A stretch of 64,000 bases of DNA from Candidatus Aminicenantota bacterium (GCA_017999365.1 JAGNLW010000001.1:1186239-1250238), one strand, 5' to 3'; shown: positions 17,701 through 27,864, numbered from the stretch's first letter. Notes: generated by a model from the letters alone, not told the origin. A program made the numbers and translations.

Positions 17701-18948
17701 CTAGTTCCAGTCCGTGACGGCGTTGACGGCCCGCCACAGCTCGCTGTCGAGCTCGTTGAAGAACGAGTCGGCCGCGGCGGGACGGGAGTTGAACAGGGCC
17801 ACCCAGCTCAGGCCGTTGGCCGTCCGGACCATGATTGTCGACGTGCCGGGCAGCGATCCCGTGTGCCACCAGTTGGCGTCCCCGCCGGTCGGCCGGACCT
17901 GCCAGCCAAGGGCGTAATAGGCCGCGGCGCCGGCGTATTCGGCGAGCGGCGGGCGCTCGACCATGAGGTCGATGGAGCCCGGCTGCAGGACGTCGGGCGT
18001 CGCCGCGCGGCCGTCGACGGCCAGGGCGAACCGCAGGAGGTCGCGGGCCGAGGCCAGCCAGCCGCCGTGGGCGTCCATGGGCTCGAGGGCGAAGCCGCCG
18101 TAGGGCCAGGGGACCGTCTCCGACCCGGCGGTGAAGACGCTGGGGGCCATGGGGGCGCCGGCGTAGTCGTAGTAGACGACCTCGTTCGGGGCCCGGTCGG
18201 CCTCGAGCGAGCGGCCCAGCCGCATGCCGGTCGCGCCGGCCGGGGCCAGGACGGCCGACATGACGTAGGCGTCGTAGGCCTGGCCCGTGACCTTCTCGAT
18301 GATCCGGCCGAGCAGGCAATAGCCGAAGTTCGAATAGGCGTAGACCGTGCCCGGGTCGTGGTCGAGGGGCTGGCCGGCCATGTAGCGGACGATGTCCGCC
18401 GCGGCGGCAGGGGGAGCGACGCCGAGGGCGGCGGCGATCTCCCGGGACCGGAACATGGGGTCGTAGCTCACGGAGCGGTCCCAACCGCCGGAGTGGCGGA
18501 GAAGGTCGCGGACGGTGACCTGGGCGAGACGGGGGTCGGGCGTCGAGCCCTCGGGCGGGACGACGTCGTCGAGGATGTCGAAGACGCGGGCGTCGAGATC
18601 GACCAGGCCGGCCTCGCGGAGCTTGAGGACGGCCGCGGCCGTGACCGGCTTGGACAGGCTGGCGACGCGGAAGAGCGAGTCGACGGTCGCCGGCGTCGAC
18701 GCGGACTGGTCGGCCGTGCCGTAGGCGTCGGTCATGACGACGACGCCGTCGCGGGCCAGGGCGACCGCGCCGCCGGGGATATGCCATTTCGACATCAGGG
18801 CCGTGACGACGCGCTCGAAGCTCGCCTCGGGCGTGACGCCTTCGGGCTCGGGCGAGCCCGAGGACTGGCAGCTCGAGCCGGAGACGAGGGCGGCGGCCAG
18901 GACGAGGACGGTCAGGGCCGCGGAACGGCGGACAAGATCTTTCTTCAT
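17701..18948 (-). CDS. Beta-lactamase family serine hydrolase, lipoprotein
   Basis: Start ATG 18948 (MKKDLVRRS) has GGAG 8 bases upstream; a GTG 12 bases earlier is less likely. The 415-residue product has a lipoprotein signal with Cys in SGSSC. The class C/D-aminopeptidase-type fold shows SLSK (nucleophile), YAYSNFGYC and a C-terminal HTGSLPG replacing the KTG motif. It is probably membrane-anchored in the periplasm and acts on a D-amino-acid-containing peptide or an ester; substrate unknown. It lies just upstream of the D-threonine-aldolase-type gene. Confidence 0.87.
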   Translation of the reverse strand: MKKDLVRRSAALTVLVLAAALVSGSSCQSSGSPEPEGVTPEASFERVVTALMSKWHIPGGAVALARDGVVVMTDAYGTADQSASTPATVDSLFRVASLSKPVTAAAVLKLREAGLVDLDARVFDILDDVVPPEGSTPDPRLAQVTVRDLLRHSGGWDRSVSYDPMFRSREIAAALGVAPPAAAADIVRYMAGQPLDHDPGTVYAYSNFGYCLLGRIIEKVTGQAYDAYVMSAVLAPAGATGMRLGRSLEADRAPNEVVYYDYAGAPMAPSVFTAGSETVPWPYGGFALEPMDAHGGWLASARDLLRFALAVDGRAATPDVLQPGSIDLMVERPPLAEYAGAAAYYALGWQVRPTGGDANWWHTGSLPGTSTIMVRTANGLSWVALFNSRPAAADSFFNELDSELWRAVNAVTDWN

Positions 18949-19024
18949 ATCGGACTCCACGCGCGGCGGCGCGCCGCGCCGGCTCGCGGTCCCGGACCCG
19001 TTCAGGGGGCCGGGTCCGCGCGCG

Positions 19025-19450
19025 TCAAGATTTTTCCTGGAACACGAAGACGAAATCGACCATGCAGGGATAGTTGCTAGAGGTCATCTGGACCTCCTGC
19101 GGGTTCTTCAGCCCGATGCAGAGGCGGTAGGTCTTGCCGGCCTCGAACGACAGCCCCTCTTGGGGCTTCAGGGTCACGGTGTAGGCCGCCGCGCTCCCGA
19201 TCCGGAGCGTTCGGAACCAACCCTCGGCCACCGGCGTGTTGCCGTCGAGGACGAGATGATAGAGCCGGTCGAAGCGGGCGAAGTCGACCCGGATCTCGAA
19301 GGTGATCTCCGACGCGGAGGCCTTCGTCACGGTGATGTAGCCCGGCGGCACGTTCTGGCCGTGGTAATAGGTGAGCTCGGGCTTGGCCTTGTAGGTCGAA
19401 CAGCCCGCGAGGACGGCCAGGGCGGCGGCGGCGAACGTCATCGGTCTCAT
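19025..19450 (-). CDS. Small lipoprotein of unknown function
   Basis: This 141-residue product has GGAGGG before its ATG and a lipobox (AVLAGC, Cys 17). The mature part is predicted all-beta (for example EITFEIRVDF, AYTVTLKPQEGLSF, CMVDFVFVF) and looks like a single small beta-sandwich. I do not recognise the family. Its start overlaps the stop of the upstream Gfo/Idh gene by 4 bases (ATGA), which argues for coupled translation and a real gene. Confidence 0.7.
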   Translation of the reverse strand: MRPMTFAAAALAVLAGCSTYKAKPELTYYHGQNVPPGYITVTKASASEITFEIRVDFARFDRLYHLVLDGNTPVAEGWFRTLRIGSAAAYTVTLKPQEGLSFEAGKTYRLCIGLKNPQEVQMTSSNYPCMVDFVFVFQEKS

Positions 19451-20466
19451 GAAGTCCCTCCTTGCCGACGGTCCGTGATAAGGACGGGTCCGCCCGTCCG
19501 GATGGACGCGAAACAGGCGTCGAGGGCCCGGGCATTGGCCAGGGCATCGGCGACGGGGACGCGGAGCGGCGCCCGTCCCAGGACGGCGTCGCCGAAGTGC
19601 TCGATCATGAGCCGGAACATGTCGGCCCGCGGCACGGCCAGGCGCTCGACGGCGCCGCCGCGCTCGACCTCGACGGCGACGTCGAAGTCCTTGGCCGAGA
19701 AGGCCCGGTCGAGGCGGAGCGTGCCCTCGTCGCCGGCGACGGCGAGCCGGCTCTGGAAGGCGGACTCGAAGCTCGCGTCGCACTGGGCGAAGCGGCCGTC
19801 CGGGAACTCGAGCAGGGCGGCCGCGGTCGTGTCGACGCCCGTGTCCGTGTCGACCCGGGCCCGGGCGAAGGCCGCGACCGGTTCGGCGCCGAGGAAGAGG
19901 CGGGCCGCGCTGACCGTGTAGCAGCCGACGTCGTAGAAGGCCCCGCCGCCCATGGCCGGGGACCAGCGGTAGTTGGCGCCCTCGCGGGCGAAGCGGAAGG
20001 TGAACGAGGAGTGGACCGAGCGGACCCGGCCGAGGCCGCCGGACCGGACCAGGCCTAGCGCCCGCTCGATCTGCGGATGGAACTTGTACATGAAGCCTTC
20101 CATCAGCAGGACGCCGGCGGACCCGGCCGCGCCGGCCATGGCCGCGGCCTCGGCCGCGTCGAGGGCCAGCGGCTTCTCGCACAGCACGTGCTTGCCGGCT
20201 TCCATGGCCCGGATGGACCACGGCGCGTGGAGATCGTTCGGCAGCGGGTTGTAGACCGCGTCCACGTCCGGGTCGGCGACGAGGTCGGCGTAGGTGGCGG
20301 CGGCGCGGGCGAACCCGAACCGGTCCGCCCAGGCCCTGGCCCGGGCTTGGTCACGGGCCGCGACGGCGGCCAGGACGCCGTTGCGCGACGCGAGGACGGC
20401 CGGGATGAAGGCCTTCTCGGCGATCCCGGCGCAGCCCAGGATGCCCCAACGGACCCTGCGGTCCAT
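19447..20466 (-). CDS. Gfo/Idh/MocA family NAD(P)-dependent oxidoreductase
   Basis: The 339-residue protein has an N-terminal Rossmann fold with WGILGCAGIAE (7-17), the DAVYNPLPNDLH strand and the EKPLAL catalytic-lysine motif near residue 97, then a C-terminal alpha/beta domain. Members oxidise or reduce a sugar, cyclitol or related hydroxyl. No signal peptide is seen, so it is cytoplasmic. GGAGGAG precedes the start. It lies between the epimerase and a small lipoprotein in one leftward run with gaps under 20 bases. Confidence 0.9.
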   Translation of the reverse strand: MDRRVRWGILGCAGIAEKAFIPAVLASRNGVLAAVAARDQARARAWADRFGFARAAATYADLVADPDVDAVYNPLPNDLHAPWSIRAMEAGKHVLCEKPLALDAAEAAAMAGAAGSAGVLLMEGFMYKFHPQIERALGLVRSGGLGRVRSVHSSFTFRFAREGANYRWSPAMGGGAFYDVGCYTVSAARLFLGAEPVAAFARARVDTDTGVDTTAAALLEFPDGRFAQCDASFESAFQSRLAVAGDEGTLRLDRAFSAKDFDVAVEVERGGAVERLAVPRADMFRLMIEHFGDAVLGRAPLRVPVADALANARALDACFASIRTGGPVLITDRRQGGTS

Positions 20467-20483
20467 GCGCTCCTCCCCCGCCG

Positions 20484-21695
20484 TCAGATCTTCTTCAGCT
20501 TCTTGACGAAAGCCGGGTCGACGTCGCAGCCGAGGCCCGGCTTCTCGGGCAGCGTCAGCGTGCCCGCCTTGACGGTCATGCCGTCGACGATGGGATCGCT
20601 GACGTGCTCGGAGTTGCCGTCGAGGTCGGCGTAGACGATGTTGGCCTGCGAGGCCACGACGTGGGCCGCGGCCGTCAGGGCCAGGCGCGTCTCCAGCATG
20701 CAGCCGACCATGCAGCGCATGTTGGCCGCGTCGGCGATGTGGGCGATGCGCAGGGCATTGAGGATACCGCCGGCCTTCATGAGCTTGATGTTGAAGGTGT
20801 CGCAGGCCTCGGACCGGACGAGCTCGATGGCCTGGGCGGGGCTGAACAGGGACTCGTCGGCCATGATGGAGATGGGGCTCTGCTGGCGGACGGCGCGCAG
20901 TCCGGCCGTGTCGGCGGCCCGGACGGGCTGCTCGCAGAACTGGATGTTCAGAGGGGCCATGCCCTTCAGGGCGTGGAGGGCCTGGGGCACGGAATAGCCC
21001 TGGTTGGCGTCGATGCGCAGATCGACGTCGGGCCCGATGGCCTTGCGGACGGCCGTCATGCGGACGATGTCATCCTCCGGGTCCAGCCCGACCTTGACCT
21101 TGAGGGTCTTGTACCCCCGGTCGGCGTAGCCCTTGGCCTCGGCGGCCATATTCTCGGGCGTGTCGAGCCCGGTCGTGATGTCCGTCTCGAAGGTCGACTT
21201 CGTGCCGCCGAGGAGGCGGAACAGGGGCAGGCCGGCGACCTTGCCCAGGATGTCGTGGAGGGCCATGTCGAAGGCGGCCACGGCGCTGGGATTGGAGTGG
21301 ACGATGGGCCCGATGAGCCGGAGAAGGTCGTCGATGGCCAGGGGGTCCTTGCCGATGAGCATGCCCCGGATGGCCGCGGCGGCCGCGGCGTTGGTGGCCT
21401 GGGTTTCGCCGGTGATGGGCGGGAATGGGCAGGCCTCGCCGAGGCCGACGATGCCCTGATCGGTCTTGACGCGGACGAGCAGGTCGTTGGCCGCGGTCAT
21501 CTCGCCGATGGCGATGCGGAAGGGCGAGGTCAGGGGCAGGTCGAAGAGGTAGATCTCGACGTCCGTGATCTTGATCTTCTTGGCGGCGGCCCGGGCGTCC
21601 TCGAGCGCCTTGGACGGCAGGCCGTAGGCCTTGGTGCCGGCGGCGAGCGCGCCGAATCCGAGCATCTTCAGGAATCCTTTGCGGGTGAGACTCAT
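20484..21695 (-). CDS. Dipeptide epimerase-like enolase-superfamily enzyme with export-type N-terminus
   Basis: ATG 21695 is chosen because GGAGG lies just upstream. The 403-residue enzyme belongs to the muconate-lactonizing/dipeptide epimerase group: catalytic lysines in TLKVKVG (K199, K201), metal ligands D229 (RIDANQGY), E255 (FCEQP) and D280 (MADES), and a second acid/base lysine at K304 (FNIKLMKAGG). This pattern fits L-Ala-D/L-Glu epimerases. Residues 1-25 (SLTRKGFLKMLGFGALAAG) look like a Tat-type signal with RK in place of RR, so it may act outside the cytoplasm. A TATAGA box is seen 30-40 bases upstream. First gene of the leftward block. Confidence 0.85.
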   Translation of the reverse strand: MSLTRKGFLKMLGFGALAAGTKAYGLPSKALEDARAAAKKIKITDVEIYLFDLPLTSPFRIAIGEMTAANDLLVRVKTDQGIVGLGEACPFPPITGETQATNAAAAAAIRGMLIGKDPLAIDDLLRLIGPIVHSNPSAVAAFDMALHDILGKVAGLPLFRLLGGTKSTFETDITTGLDTPENMAAEAKGYADRGYKTLKVKVGLDPEDDIVRMTAVRKAIGPDVDLRIDANQGYSVPQALHALKGMAPLNIQFCEQPVRAADTAGLRAVRQQSPISIMADESLFSPAQAIELVRSEACDTFNIKLMKAGGILNALRIAHIADAANMRCMVGCMLETRLALTAAAHVVASQANIVYADLDGNSEHVSDPIVDGMTVKAGTLTLPEKPGLGCDVDPAFVKKLKKI

Positions 21696-21797
21696 GATGC
21701 CTCCGTGCGTGCGAAGTGGCGATACAGAAAACATTCTATAGCAGGAGGCCCGCGGTTTGACAAGGGCCGCCCGCGTTCATAAGGGGTAAATTTTTTT

Positions 21798-23195
21798 TCA
21801 GACGTCGCCGTTCGCGGCGCGGTCGCCGCGGGCCAGCGAAGCGAAGACGCCGGCGGCGCAGAGGGCGGCGAAGAAGAGGAAAGCGATCCGGGCGCTGCGC
21901 AGGAAGAGCGGGTAGACGGGGGGCGTGATGGGGACGCGGCCCATGACCAGGGCGAAGATCATGAGGACCGTCCCGGCGCTCATCATCTGGCCCGTCAGGC
22001 GCATGGTGCCGAGAGCCGCGGAGGCCACGCCGAGGTGTCGCCGGCCGACCGAGCCCATCACGGCGTTGGTGTTCGGCGAGGAGAACAATCCGAAGCCGAG
22101 GCCGAGAAGGGCCAGGCTGGCGGCGATGAAGCCGAAGCCCGTGTCCGGCCCGAGGAAGGCGAACAGGACCAGGCCGGCGGCCGACAGGGCCATGCCGGCC
22201 GAGGCCAGGACGCGCGGTTCGACCCGGTCCGAGAGCCGTCCGGCGAAGGGCGAGGCCACGGCCATGACGACGGGCTGGGCGATGAGGACGAGTCCGGCCT
22301 TGTGGGGCGGCAGCCCCTTGAGGTACTGCAGGTAGAGGCTCATGAGGAAGGCCACGGCCGAGGTGGCGCTGTAATTGAAGAAGGCGGCCAGGTTGGAGAA
22401 GGCGAAGATGCGGTTATGCCGGAACAGGCGCAGGTCGAGGAGCGGCGCGTCGCAGGCCAGCTCGTAGCGGACGAAACCGGCCAGGGCGGCGGCGCCGCCG
22501 GCCGTGAGGACGAGCCCGAGCGCGGACGGCAGGCGCGAGAAGCCGTACATCAGCGCGACCAGGCCGGCGCCGAAGACGGCCGCGCCGGTCCGGTCGAAGC
22601 GCTCGCCGCGGGCGTCGGCCCACTCGCCGTCGAGCCGGGCCAGGGTCAGGGCCAGGGCGAAGGCCGCGACCGGGGCCGTGGCCCAGAAGACGGCCCGCCA
22701 GCCCCAGGCGTGGACGAGGAAGCCGCCGGCGACGGGACCGAGGGAAAGCCCCGTGTAGACGGCGGCGGTGTTGAGCCCGAGGGCGTGGCCGCGCTCGCCG
22801 GGCGGGTAGACGGAGGTCAGGATGGCCACGCCGGTGCCGAAGATCATGGCCCCGCCGACGCCCTGGACGCCGCGGCCGAGGATGAGCAGGACGGCCGACG
22901 GGGCCAGGGCGCAGAGGAGGGTGCCGGCGATGTTGACGGCGATGCCGAGGACGAAGATCCGCTTGCGCCCGACGAGGTCGGCCAGCCGGCCGAAGGGGAC
23001 GAGGAACATCGCGGCGGCCAGGGTGTAGGCCGTCAGGACCCAGCCCAGGGACACGGCGCTGAGGCCGAACTCGCGGCCGATGAGGGGCATGGCCACGTTC
23101 GTGCCCGAGGCCATGAACGGCGTCAGGAAGGACGAGACCATGGACACGGTCAGGGCCGTCCGCCGCAGGGACAGGGAGTGATCGTCGCCGCGCAT
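21798..23195 (-). CDS. MFS drug-efflux-type transporter (DHA2/EmrB-QacA-like)
   Basis: This 465-residue membrane protein has about 13-14 hydrophobic helices. Motif A (GRLADLVGRKR) follows helix 2 and a motif C-like segment (LGLNTAAVYTGLSLGPVAGG) lies in helix 5; both point to a proton-driven multidrug exporter. Substrate unknown. A perfect TATAAT on the minus strand (23206-23211) is only 10 bases before the ATG, so the leader is very short or absent. No neighbour suggests a specific drug. Confidence 0.88.
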   Translation of the reverse strand: MRGDDHSLSLRRTALTVSMVSSFLTPFMASGTNVAMPLIGREFGLSAVSLGWVLTAYTLAAAMFLVPFGRLADLVGRKRIFVLGIAVNIAGTLLCALAPSAVLLILGRGVQGVGGAMIFGTGVAILTSVYPPGERGHALGLNTAAVYTGLSLGPVAGGFLVHAWGWRAVFWATAPVAAFALALTLARLDGEWADARGERFDRTGAAVFGAGLVALMYGFSRLPSALGLVLTAGGAAALAGFVRYELACDAPLLDLRLFRHNRIFAFSNLAAFFNYSATSAVAFLMSLYLQYLKGLPPHKAGLVLIAQPVVMAVASPFAGRLSDRVEPRVLASAGMALSAAGLVLFAFLGPDTGFGFIAASLALLGLGFGLFSSPNTNAVMGSVGRRHLGVASAALGTMRLTGQMMSAGTVLMIFALVMGRVPITPPVYPLFLRSARIAFLFFAALCAAGVFASLARGDRAANGDV

Positions 23196-23235
23196 GTCGC
23201 GCGGTATTATACACCATCAAGACGGTACTTAAGAC

Positions 23236-23291
23236 GGTGCCTGGCATTCACAGACGTCTGTTCTCCCCTGGAGATGTGAAGACCTGGCCCC
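23236..23291. repeat. Palindromic repeat, GGTGCCTGGCATTCACA family
   Basis: Starts GGTGCCTGGCATTCACA and ends TGTGAAGACCTGGCCCC, an imperfect inverted repeat. The same sequence, slightly altered, occurs twice in tandem at 37.4-37.6 kb, and its outer arms recur at 61.6 kb. It fills the gap between the MFS gene and the activase gene. Confidence 0.8.
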
Positions 23292-23317
23292 AACGGGATG
23301 GGGTTTTTGGATTCGGC

Positions 23318-24088
23318 TCAGTCCGGGACGGCGCGGGAGGCGACGAGGGCCGCGCCGACGGCCGTGACGATCTGCGGGTTCTCGGGAACGATGACGGCCC
23401 GCCCGAGCTTGTCCGCGAGCGCCGCGGCGAAGGCCGGGTTGAGGGCGACCCCTCCCGCCAGCACGATCTCCCCGTCCGTGGCGAAGCGGGCGGCGAGCGG
23501 GTAGATCCGGTCGGCGATCGAGCGCAGCAGGGCCCGGGCGATCGACCGCCGGTCGCGCCCGGCCGCCAGGAGCGAGACGACCTCGGATTCGGCGAAGACC
23601 GTGCACATGCTGCTCAGCGCGAGGGGCTCGGCGTCCGGGCCGGCCTCGCGGCCGAACTCATCGAGACGCAGGCCGAGACGGGAGGCCATGACCTCGAGAA
23701 ATCGGCCCGTCCCCGCCGCGCAGCGGTCGTTCATCTCGAAATCGGCGAACGGCCCGGGCCCGCCGCCGAGGAGGATGACCTTGGAATCCTGTCCGCCGAC
23801 GTCGATGACCAGGCCGGCCGCGGGCCGCTGGAAGCGCGCGCCCAGGGCGCAGGCCGTGATCTCGGTCACGATGCGGCAATCGAGGTGGGCGTTCGCCAGG
23901 AAGCGGCCGTAGCCCGTCGCCGCGGCCCGGACATGATCCGTGCCGGCCAGGCGGGCCCGGACCCGGTCGAGCGTGTCGGGGCCCGTGTCGAAGATCTCGG
24001 ACCGCCGGACCGCCCCGCCGGCCATCTCCACCAGCTTGGTCGTCCGGGAGCCGAGGTCGAGGCCGAGGAAGACGTCCGCCGCGGCCAT
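23318..24088 (-). CDS. 2-hydroxyacyl-CoA dehydratase activase (BadF/HgdC-type ATPase)
   Basis: The 256-residue ASKHA-fold protein has GLDLGSRTTKLV (N-terminal phosphate loop), VIDVGGQDSKVI (second phosphate loop) and FEMNDRCAAGTGRFLEVMA, whose Cys, with CTVFAESEV, provides the [4Fe-4S] cluster shared by two subunits. It uses ATP to drive low-potential electron transfer into a partner dehydratase-type protein, encoded 9 bases upstream. The start is preceded by GGGGAG. Length and pairing match YjiL-like activators. Confidence 0.92.
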   Translation of the reverse strand: MAAADVFLGLDLGSRTTKLVEMAGGAVRRSEIFDTGPDTLDRVRARLAGTDHVRAAATGYGRFLANAHLDCRIVTEITACALGARFQRPAAGLVIDVGGQDSKVILLGGGPGPFADFEMNDRCAAGTGRFLEVMASRLGLRLDEFGREAGPDAEPLALSSMCTVFAESEVVSLLAAGRDRRSIARALLRSIADRIYPLAARFATDGEIVLAGGVALNPAFAAALADKLGRAVIVPENPQIVTAVGAALVASRAVPD

Positions 24089-24097
24089 GGCGCTCCC

Positions 24098-25369
24098 CTA
24101 ACGCCCCGTGCCTTCGAGGAAGGCGTCGATCCGCAGGCGCAGCTGTCCGGTGTCCTCCTCGGAGTAATCGGTGACGATCTTGAGGCTGGGGATGCCGGCC
24201 TCTCTGAGGGCGTCGGCGACGGCCACGGCCTCGATGTTGTAGGTGTGGCAGTACTGGAGGACGTACTGGAGGACGCCGTCGACCCGGTGCTCGCGCGCCA
24301 GCCGGACGACGGAAGCCAGGCGCTCCTCGTTGGGGGAGAAGCAGGAGCAGTCGATGGCCAGATAGCGGTCGGCGACGGCGGCCAACTGGGCGTCGAGGTC
24401 GCCGTCGGCTTCCTCGACGAGGCGGGCGTAATAGCGCCAGCCCGTGCAGGTCTCGTCGCAGACGACGACGGCGCCGGCGGCCTCGACGAGGGCGTGGAGC
24501 TTCCAGTTGCCCATGACCGACGGGCATCCGGAGACCATGATCCGCCGGGCCCGCGGCGGCGCGACGCCGACGCCCCGCCGGACCCGCTCCGCGAGCTCGT
24601 CGTTGAGCTCTTCGAGCCGCTCCGTGAACCGGAGCGTGTCGTCGACGAGGGCCCCCTGCATGACCACGAGCGCGTCCAGGCCGCTGATCGGCGGGCTGGC
24701 CTCCTTGCGGAACTCGTTGAAACGGGCCAGGGCCCGGCGCTTGCGGTTCATGAGGCGCACGGCCGCGGCCAGCGCGGCCGGTTCGAGCCGACGCCCGGTC
24801 ACGTCTTCGAGGCGGGCCCGGAACTGACGGACCTCGTCGAGCCAGAGGTCCCGGTCACAGGGGCCCTTCTTCTGGGGCACTTCGAGGACGTGGAAACCGC
24901 CGTCGCGCGCCAGCAGGTCCCAGGTCTTCTTCTTGGCGTCGCAGGTCGTCTCGCCGACGGCCAGGTCCTCGAGGGGCCCGTACGGACAGGTGTTCGACAG
25001 GGCCAGACCGAGCGTCGACTTGACCAGCGGGCAGATGTCCCGGGGCAGCATCTTCTCGGCGTACGGGATGGACGCCGCGGTGCCGCCGCAGAGAGCCACG
25101 GGAACGGCCTCCAGGGCCAGGACGATCTCCTCGGGGACGTAGACGCAGAACGTGCCGATGAACTTGTCGCCCGCTTCTCGCCTTGCGGCGATCTCCCGGA
25201 CGCGCTCTCCGTGCGCGCCGCGGATGACGCCGTCGAAGTAGGCCATGCGGGCGGGCCGGTCCGGCCGCGACAGGACCGCGCGCTCGAAGCTGCGGTCGAC
25301 GGCGTCGAAGATCCGGTGATGGAGCGCGACGTCCAGGCCGAGCTCCGTCAGGAAGTCGTCGTGGCTCAT
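24098..25369 (-). CDS. 2-hydroxyacyl-CoA dehydratase family / double-cubane-cluster-type protein
   Basis: ATG 25369 gives 423 residues and starts at the family N-terminus; a GTG at 25426 is an alternative. The HgdB-like fold is supported by the cysteine set: DICPLVKSTLGLALSNTCPYG, CDAKKKTW, VSGCPSVMGN, CDETCTGWR, IDCSCFSPNEER and YVLQYCHTYN. The number of conserved cysteines and the pairing with one activator but no second dehydratase subunit resemble the double-cubane cluster proteins (YjiM-like) that reduce small substrates at very low potential. That assignment is inferred; a classic hydroxyacyl-CoA dehydratase would need a second subunit, absent here. Probably oxygen-sensitive. Confidence 0.85.
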   Translation of the reverse strand: MSHDDFLTELGLDVALHHRIFDAVDRSFERAVLSRPDRPARMAYFDGVIRGAHGERVREIAARREAGDKFIGTFCVYVPEEIVLALEAVPVALCGGTAASIPYAEKMLPRDICPLVKSTLGLALSNTCPYGPLEDLAVGETTCDAKKKTWDLLARDGGFHVLEVPQKKGPCDRDLWLDEVRQFRARLEDVTGRRLEPAALAAAVRLMNRKRRALARFNEFRKEASPPISGLDALVVMQGALVDDTLRFTERLEELNDELAERVRRGVGVAPPRARRIMVSGCPSVMGNWKLHALVEAAGAVVVCDETCTGWRYYARLVEEADGDLDAQLAAVADRYLAIDCSCFSPNEERLASVVRLAREHRVDGVLQYVLQYCHTYNIEAVAVADALREAGIPSLKIVTDYSEEDTGQLRLRIDAFLEGTGR

Positions 25370-25459
25370 CGAACGGCCGCCTTTCCGCGCGCGGGCGCCT
25401 GTCTCGACGTCGATAGGGGGAGGCACGCACCTGCGGCCGACCGGCCGGGAGGGGAGGTC

Positions 25460-25465
25460 ATTATA
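25460..25465 (-). promoter_or_regulatory. TATAAT box upstream of the dehydratase/activase pair
   Basis: A perfect TATAAT on the minus strand, about 90 bases before the chosen ATG and 33 bases before the alternative GTG start. The rest of the 368-base gap (25370-25737) consists of this leader, a 206-base repeat (25502-25707) and about 30 bases before the MurJ stop codon. Confidence 0.45.
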
Positions 25466-25501
25466 GGCCGCGCCTATGAACGGGTCAATCAGCTCAGACG
25501 G

Positions 25502-25707
25502 GGATTCCCTCTCTCAGGCTTTAGCTCGGGGATGTCCTCTGGCTCCCCGGCCCCCCGGGGAACGGGGAGCGAACCCGGTGAGCGGACCAGGCAGGTTCGG
25601 GACGGAGCACCCGGAGTCCCGATCCTGCGAAATATCTTAAGATATTTCCCTCCTCCAGCAACGGGGATCTGCGAGGACAATCCCCTCGCCGCTTCGAGAG
25701 GGAATCC
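25502..25707. repeat. MITE-like 206-bp repeat with 12-bp terminal inverted repeats (copy A)
   Basis: Ends are perfect 12-base inverted repeats, GGATTCCCTCTC and GAGAGGGAATCC. It shares long near-identical stretches with 48877-49030: the first about 60 bases (through TCCTCTGGCTCCCCGG and the CCCCCCGGGGAA run) and the last about 55 bases (including CCTCCAGCAACGGGGATCTG). The middle differs between copies. No ORF. It sits between the dehydratase gene and MurJ. Confidence 0.8.
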
Positions 25708-25737
25708 AGGAATTCGGAGAAGGACCTGTTTTGCTTT

Positions 25738-27294
<1,557 letters not shown>

Positions 27295-27369
27295 GCTCAG
27301 GCCATTATTGGCCAAGCGGGGCCCTCATGGCAAGGGAAGGCCGGGGCTTGCGTCGCGCAGCCGCCGGCC

Positions 27370-27375
27370 TATAAT
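27370..27375 (+). promoter_or_regulatory. TATAAT box 6 bases before the DUF3788 ATG
   Basis: TATAAT at 27370-27375 with TTGCGT 16 bases upstream (27348-27353). The expected start of transcription, 7 bases downstream, coincides with the A of the ATG at 27382, so the mRNA would be leaderless. Confidence 0.6.
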
Positions 27376-27381
27376 GGGCCC

Positions 27382-27783
27382 ATGCCGTTCGACGACAAGA
27401 CCGAAGCCCCCGACGACAAGGCCCTCGCGAAGGGATTGGGCAAGTCCAAAGCGCTCTGGGACGGGATCGTCGGCCACATCCGCGGAACGTATGTCCCCGT
27501 CACCGAGGCCTGGGGCTTCTACAAGGCTTGGTCGTTGCGGCTCAAGCGCAAGGACCGGACCGTCCTCTATCTCCTGCCCGGCGACGGCGGGTTCCGCTGC
27601 GCCTTCGTCCTCGGCGCCAAGGCCACCGAAGCCGCCCGGAAGGCCAAGCTCCCCAAGGCCGTCCTGAAGGCCATCGACGACGCTCCCGTCTACGCCGAGG
27701 GCCGCGGTTTCCGGTTCGAGGTCCGCACGGCCAAGGACGTCGTGACGGTCAAGACGCTGGCCGCGATCAAGATGGCGGGCTGA
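27382..27783 (+). CDS. DUF3788 family protein
   Basis: The 133-residue cytoplasmic protein has the DUF3788 pattern: an N-terminal LWDGIVGHIRGTY helix, EAWGFYKAWSLRLKRKDRTV, LYLLPGDGGFRCAFVLG, and a C-terminal ETVKTL-like segment (VVTVKTLAAIKM). Function unknown; the fold is small alpha/beta. The frame runs open far upstream, but the ATG at 27382 matches the family start and is placed exactly after a TATAAT box, with no ribosome binding site. Stands alone between MurJ and the arsenic region. Confidence 0.85.
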   Translation: MPFDDKTEAPDDKALAKGLGKSKALWDGIVGHIRGTYVPVTEAWGFYKAWSLRLKRKDRTVLYLLPGDGGFRCAFVLGAKATEAARKAKLPKAVLKAIDDAPVYAEGRGFRFEVRTAKDVVTVKTLAAIKMAG

Positions 27784-27835
27784 ATCCCGCTCTCACCGGC
27801 GGTCACCGACCCACCCTCCTTCTTGAAGATCGTAT

Positions 27836-27864
27836 TTGACACATATTCTGATTTATCTTATTAT
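27836..27864 (+). promoter_or_regulatory. Strong promoter for the AbrB-like/ArsM operon
   Basis: TTGACA (27836-27841) and TATTAT (27859-27864) separated by 17 bases. The 60 bases around it are AT-rich in a GC-rich region, and a GAAT-N6-ATTC dyad (27868-27881) overlaps the expected start of transcription and could be an operator. Confidence 0.7.

Noticed and set aside
17687-18787. Long N-terminal extension of the D-threonine-aldolase-type gene
   Set aside because: The extension is Arg/Pro-rich, overlaps the serine hydrolase in another frame and has no family similarity; the family start is at 17686.
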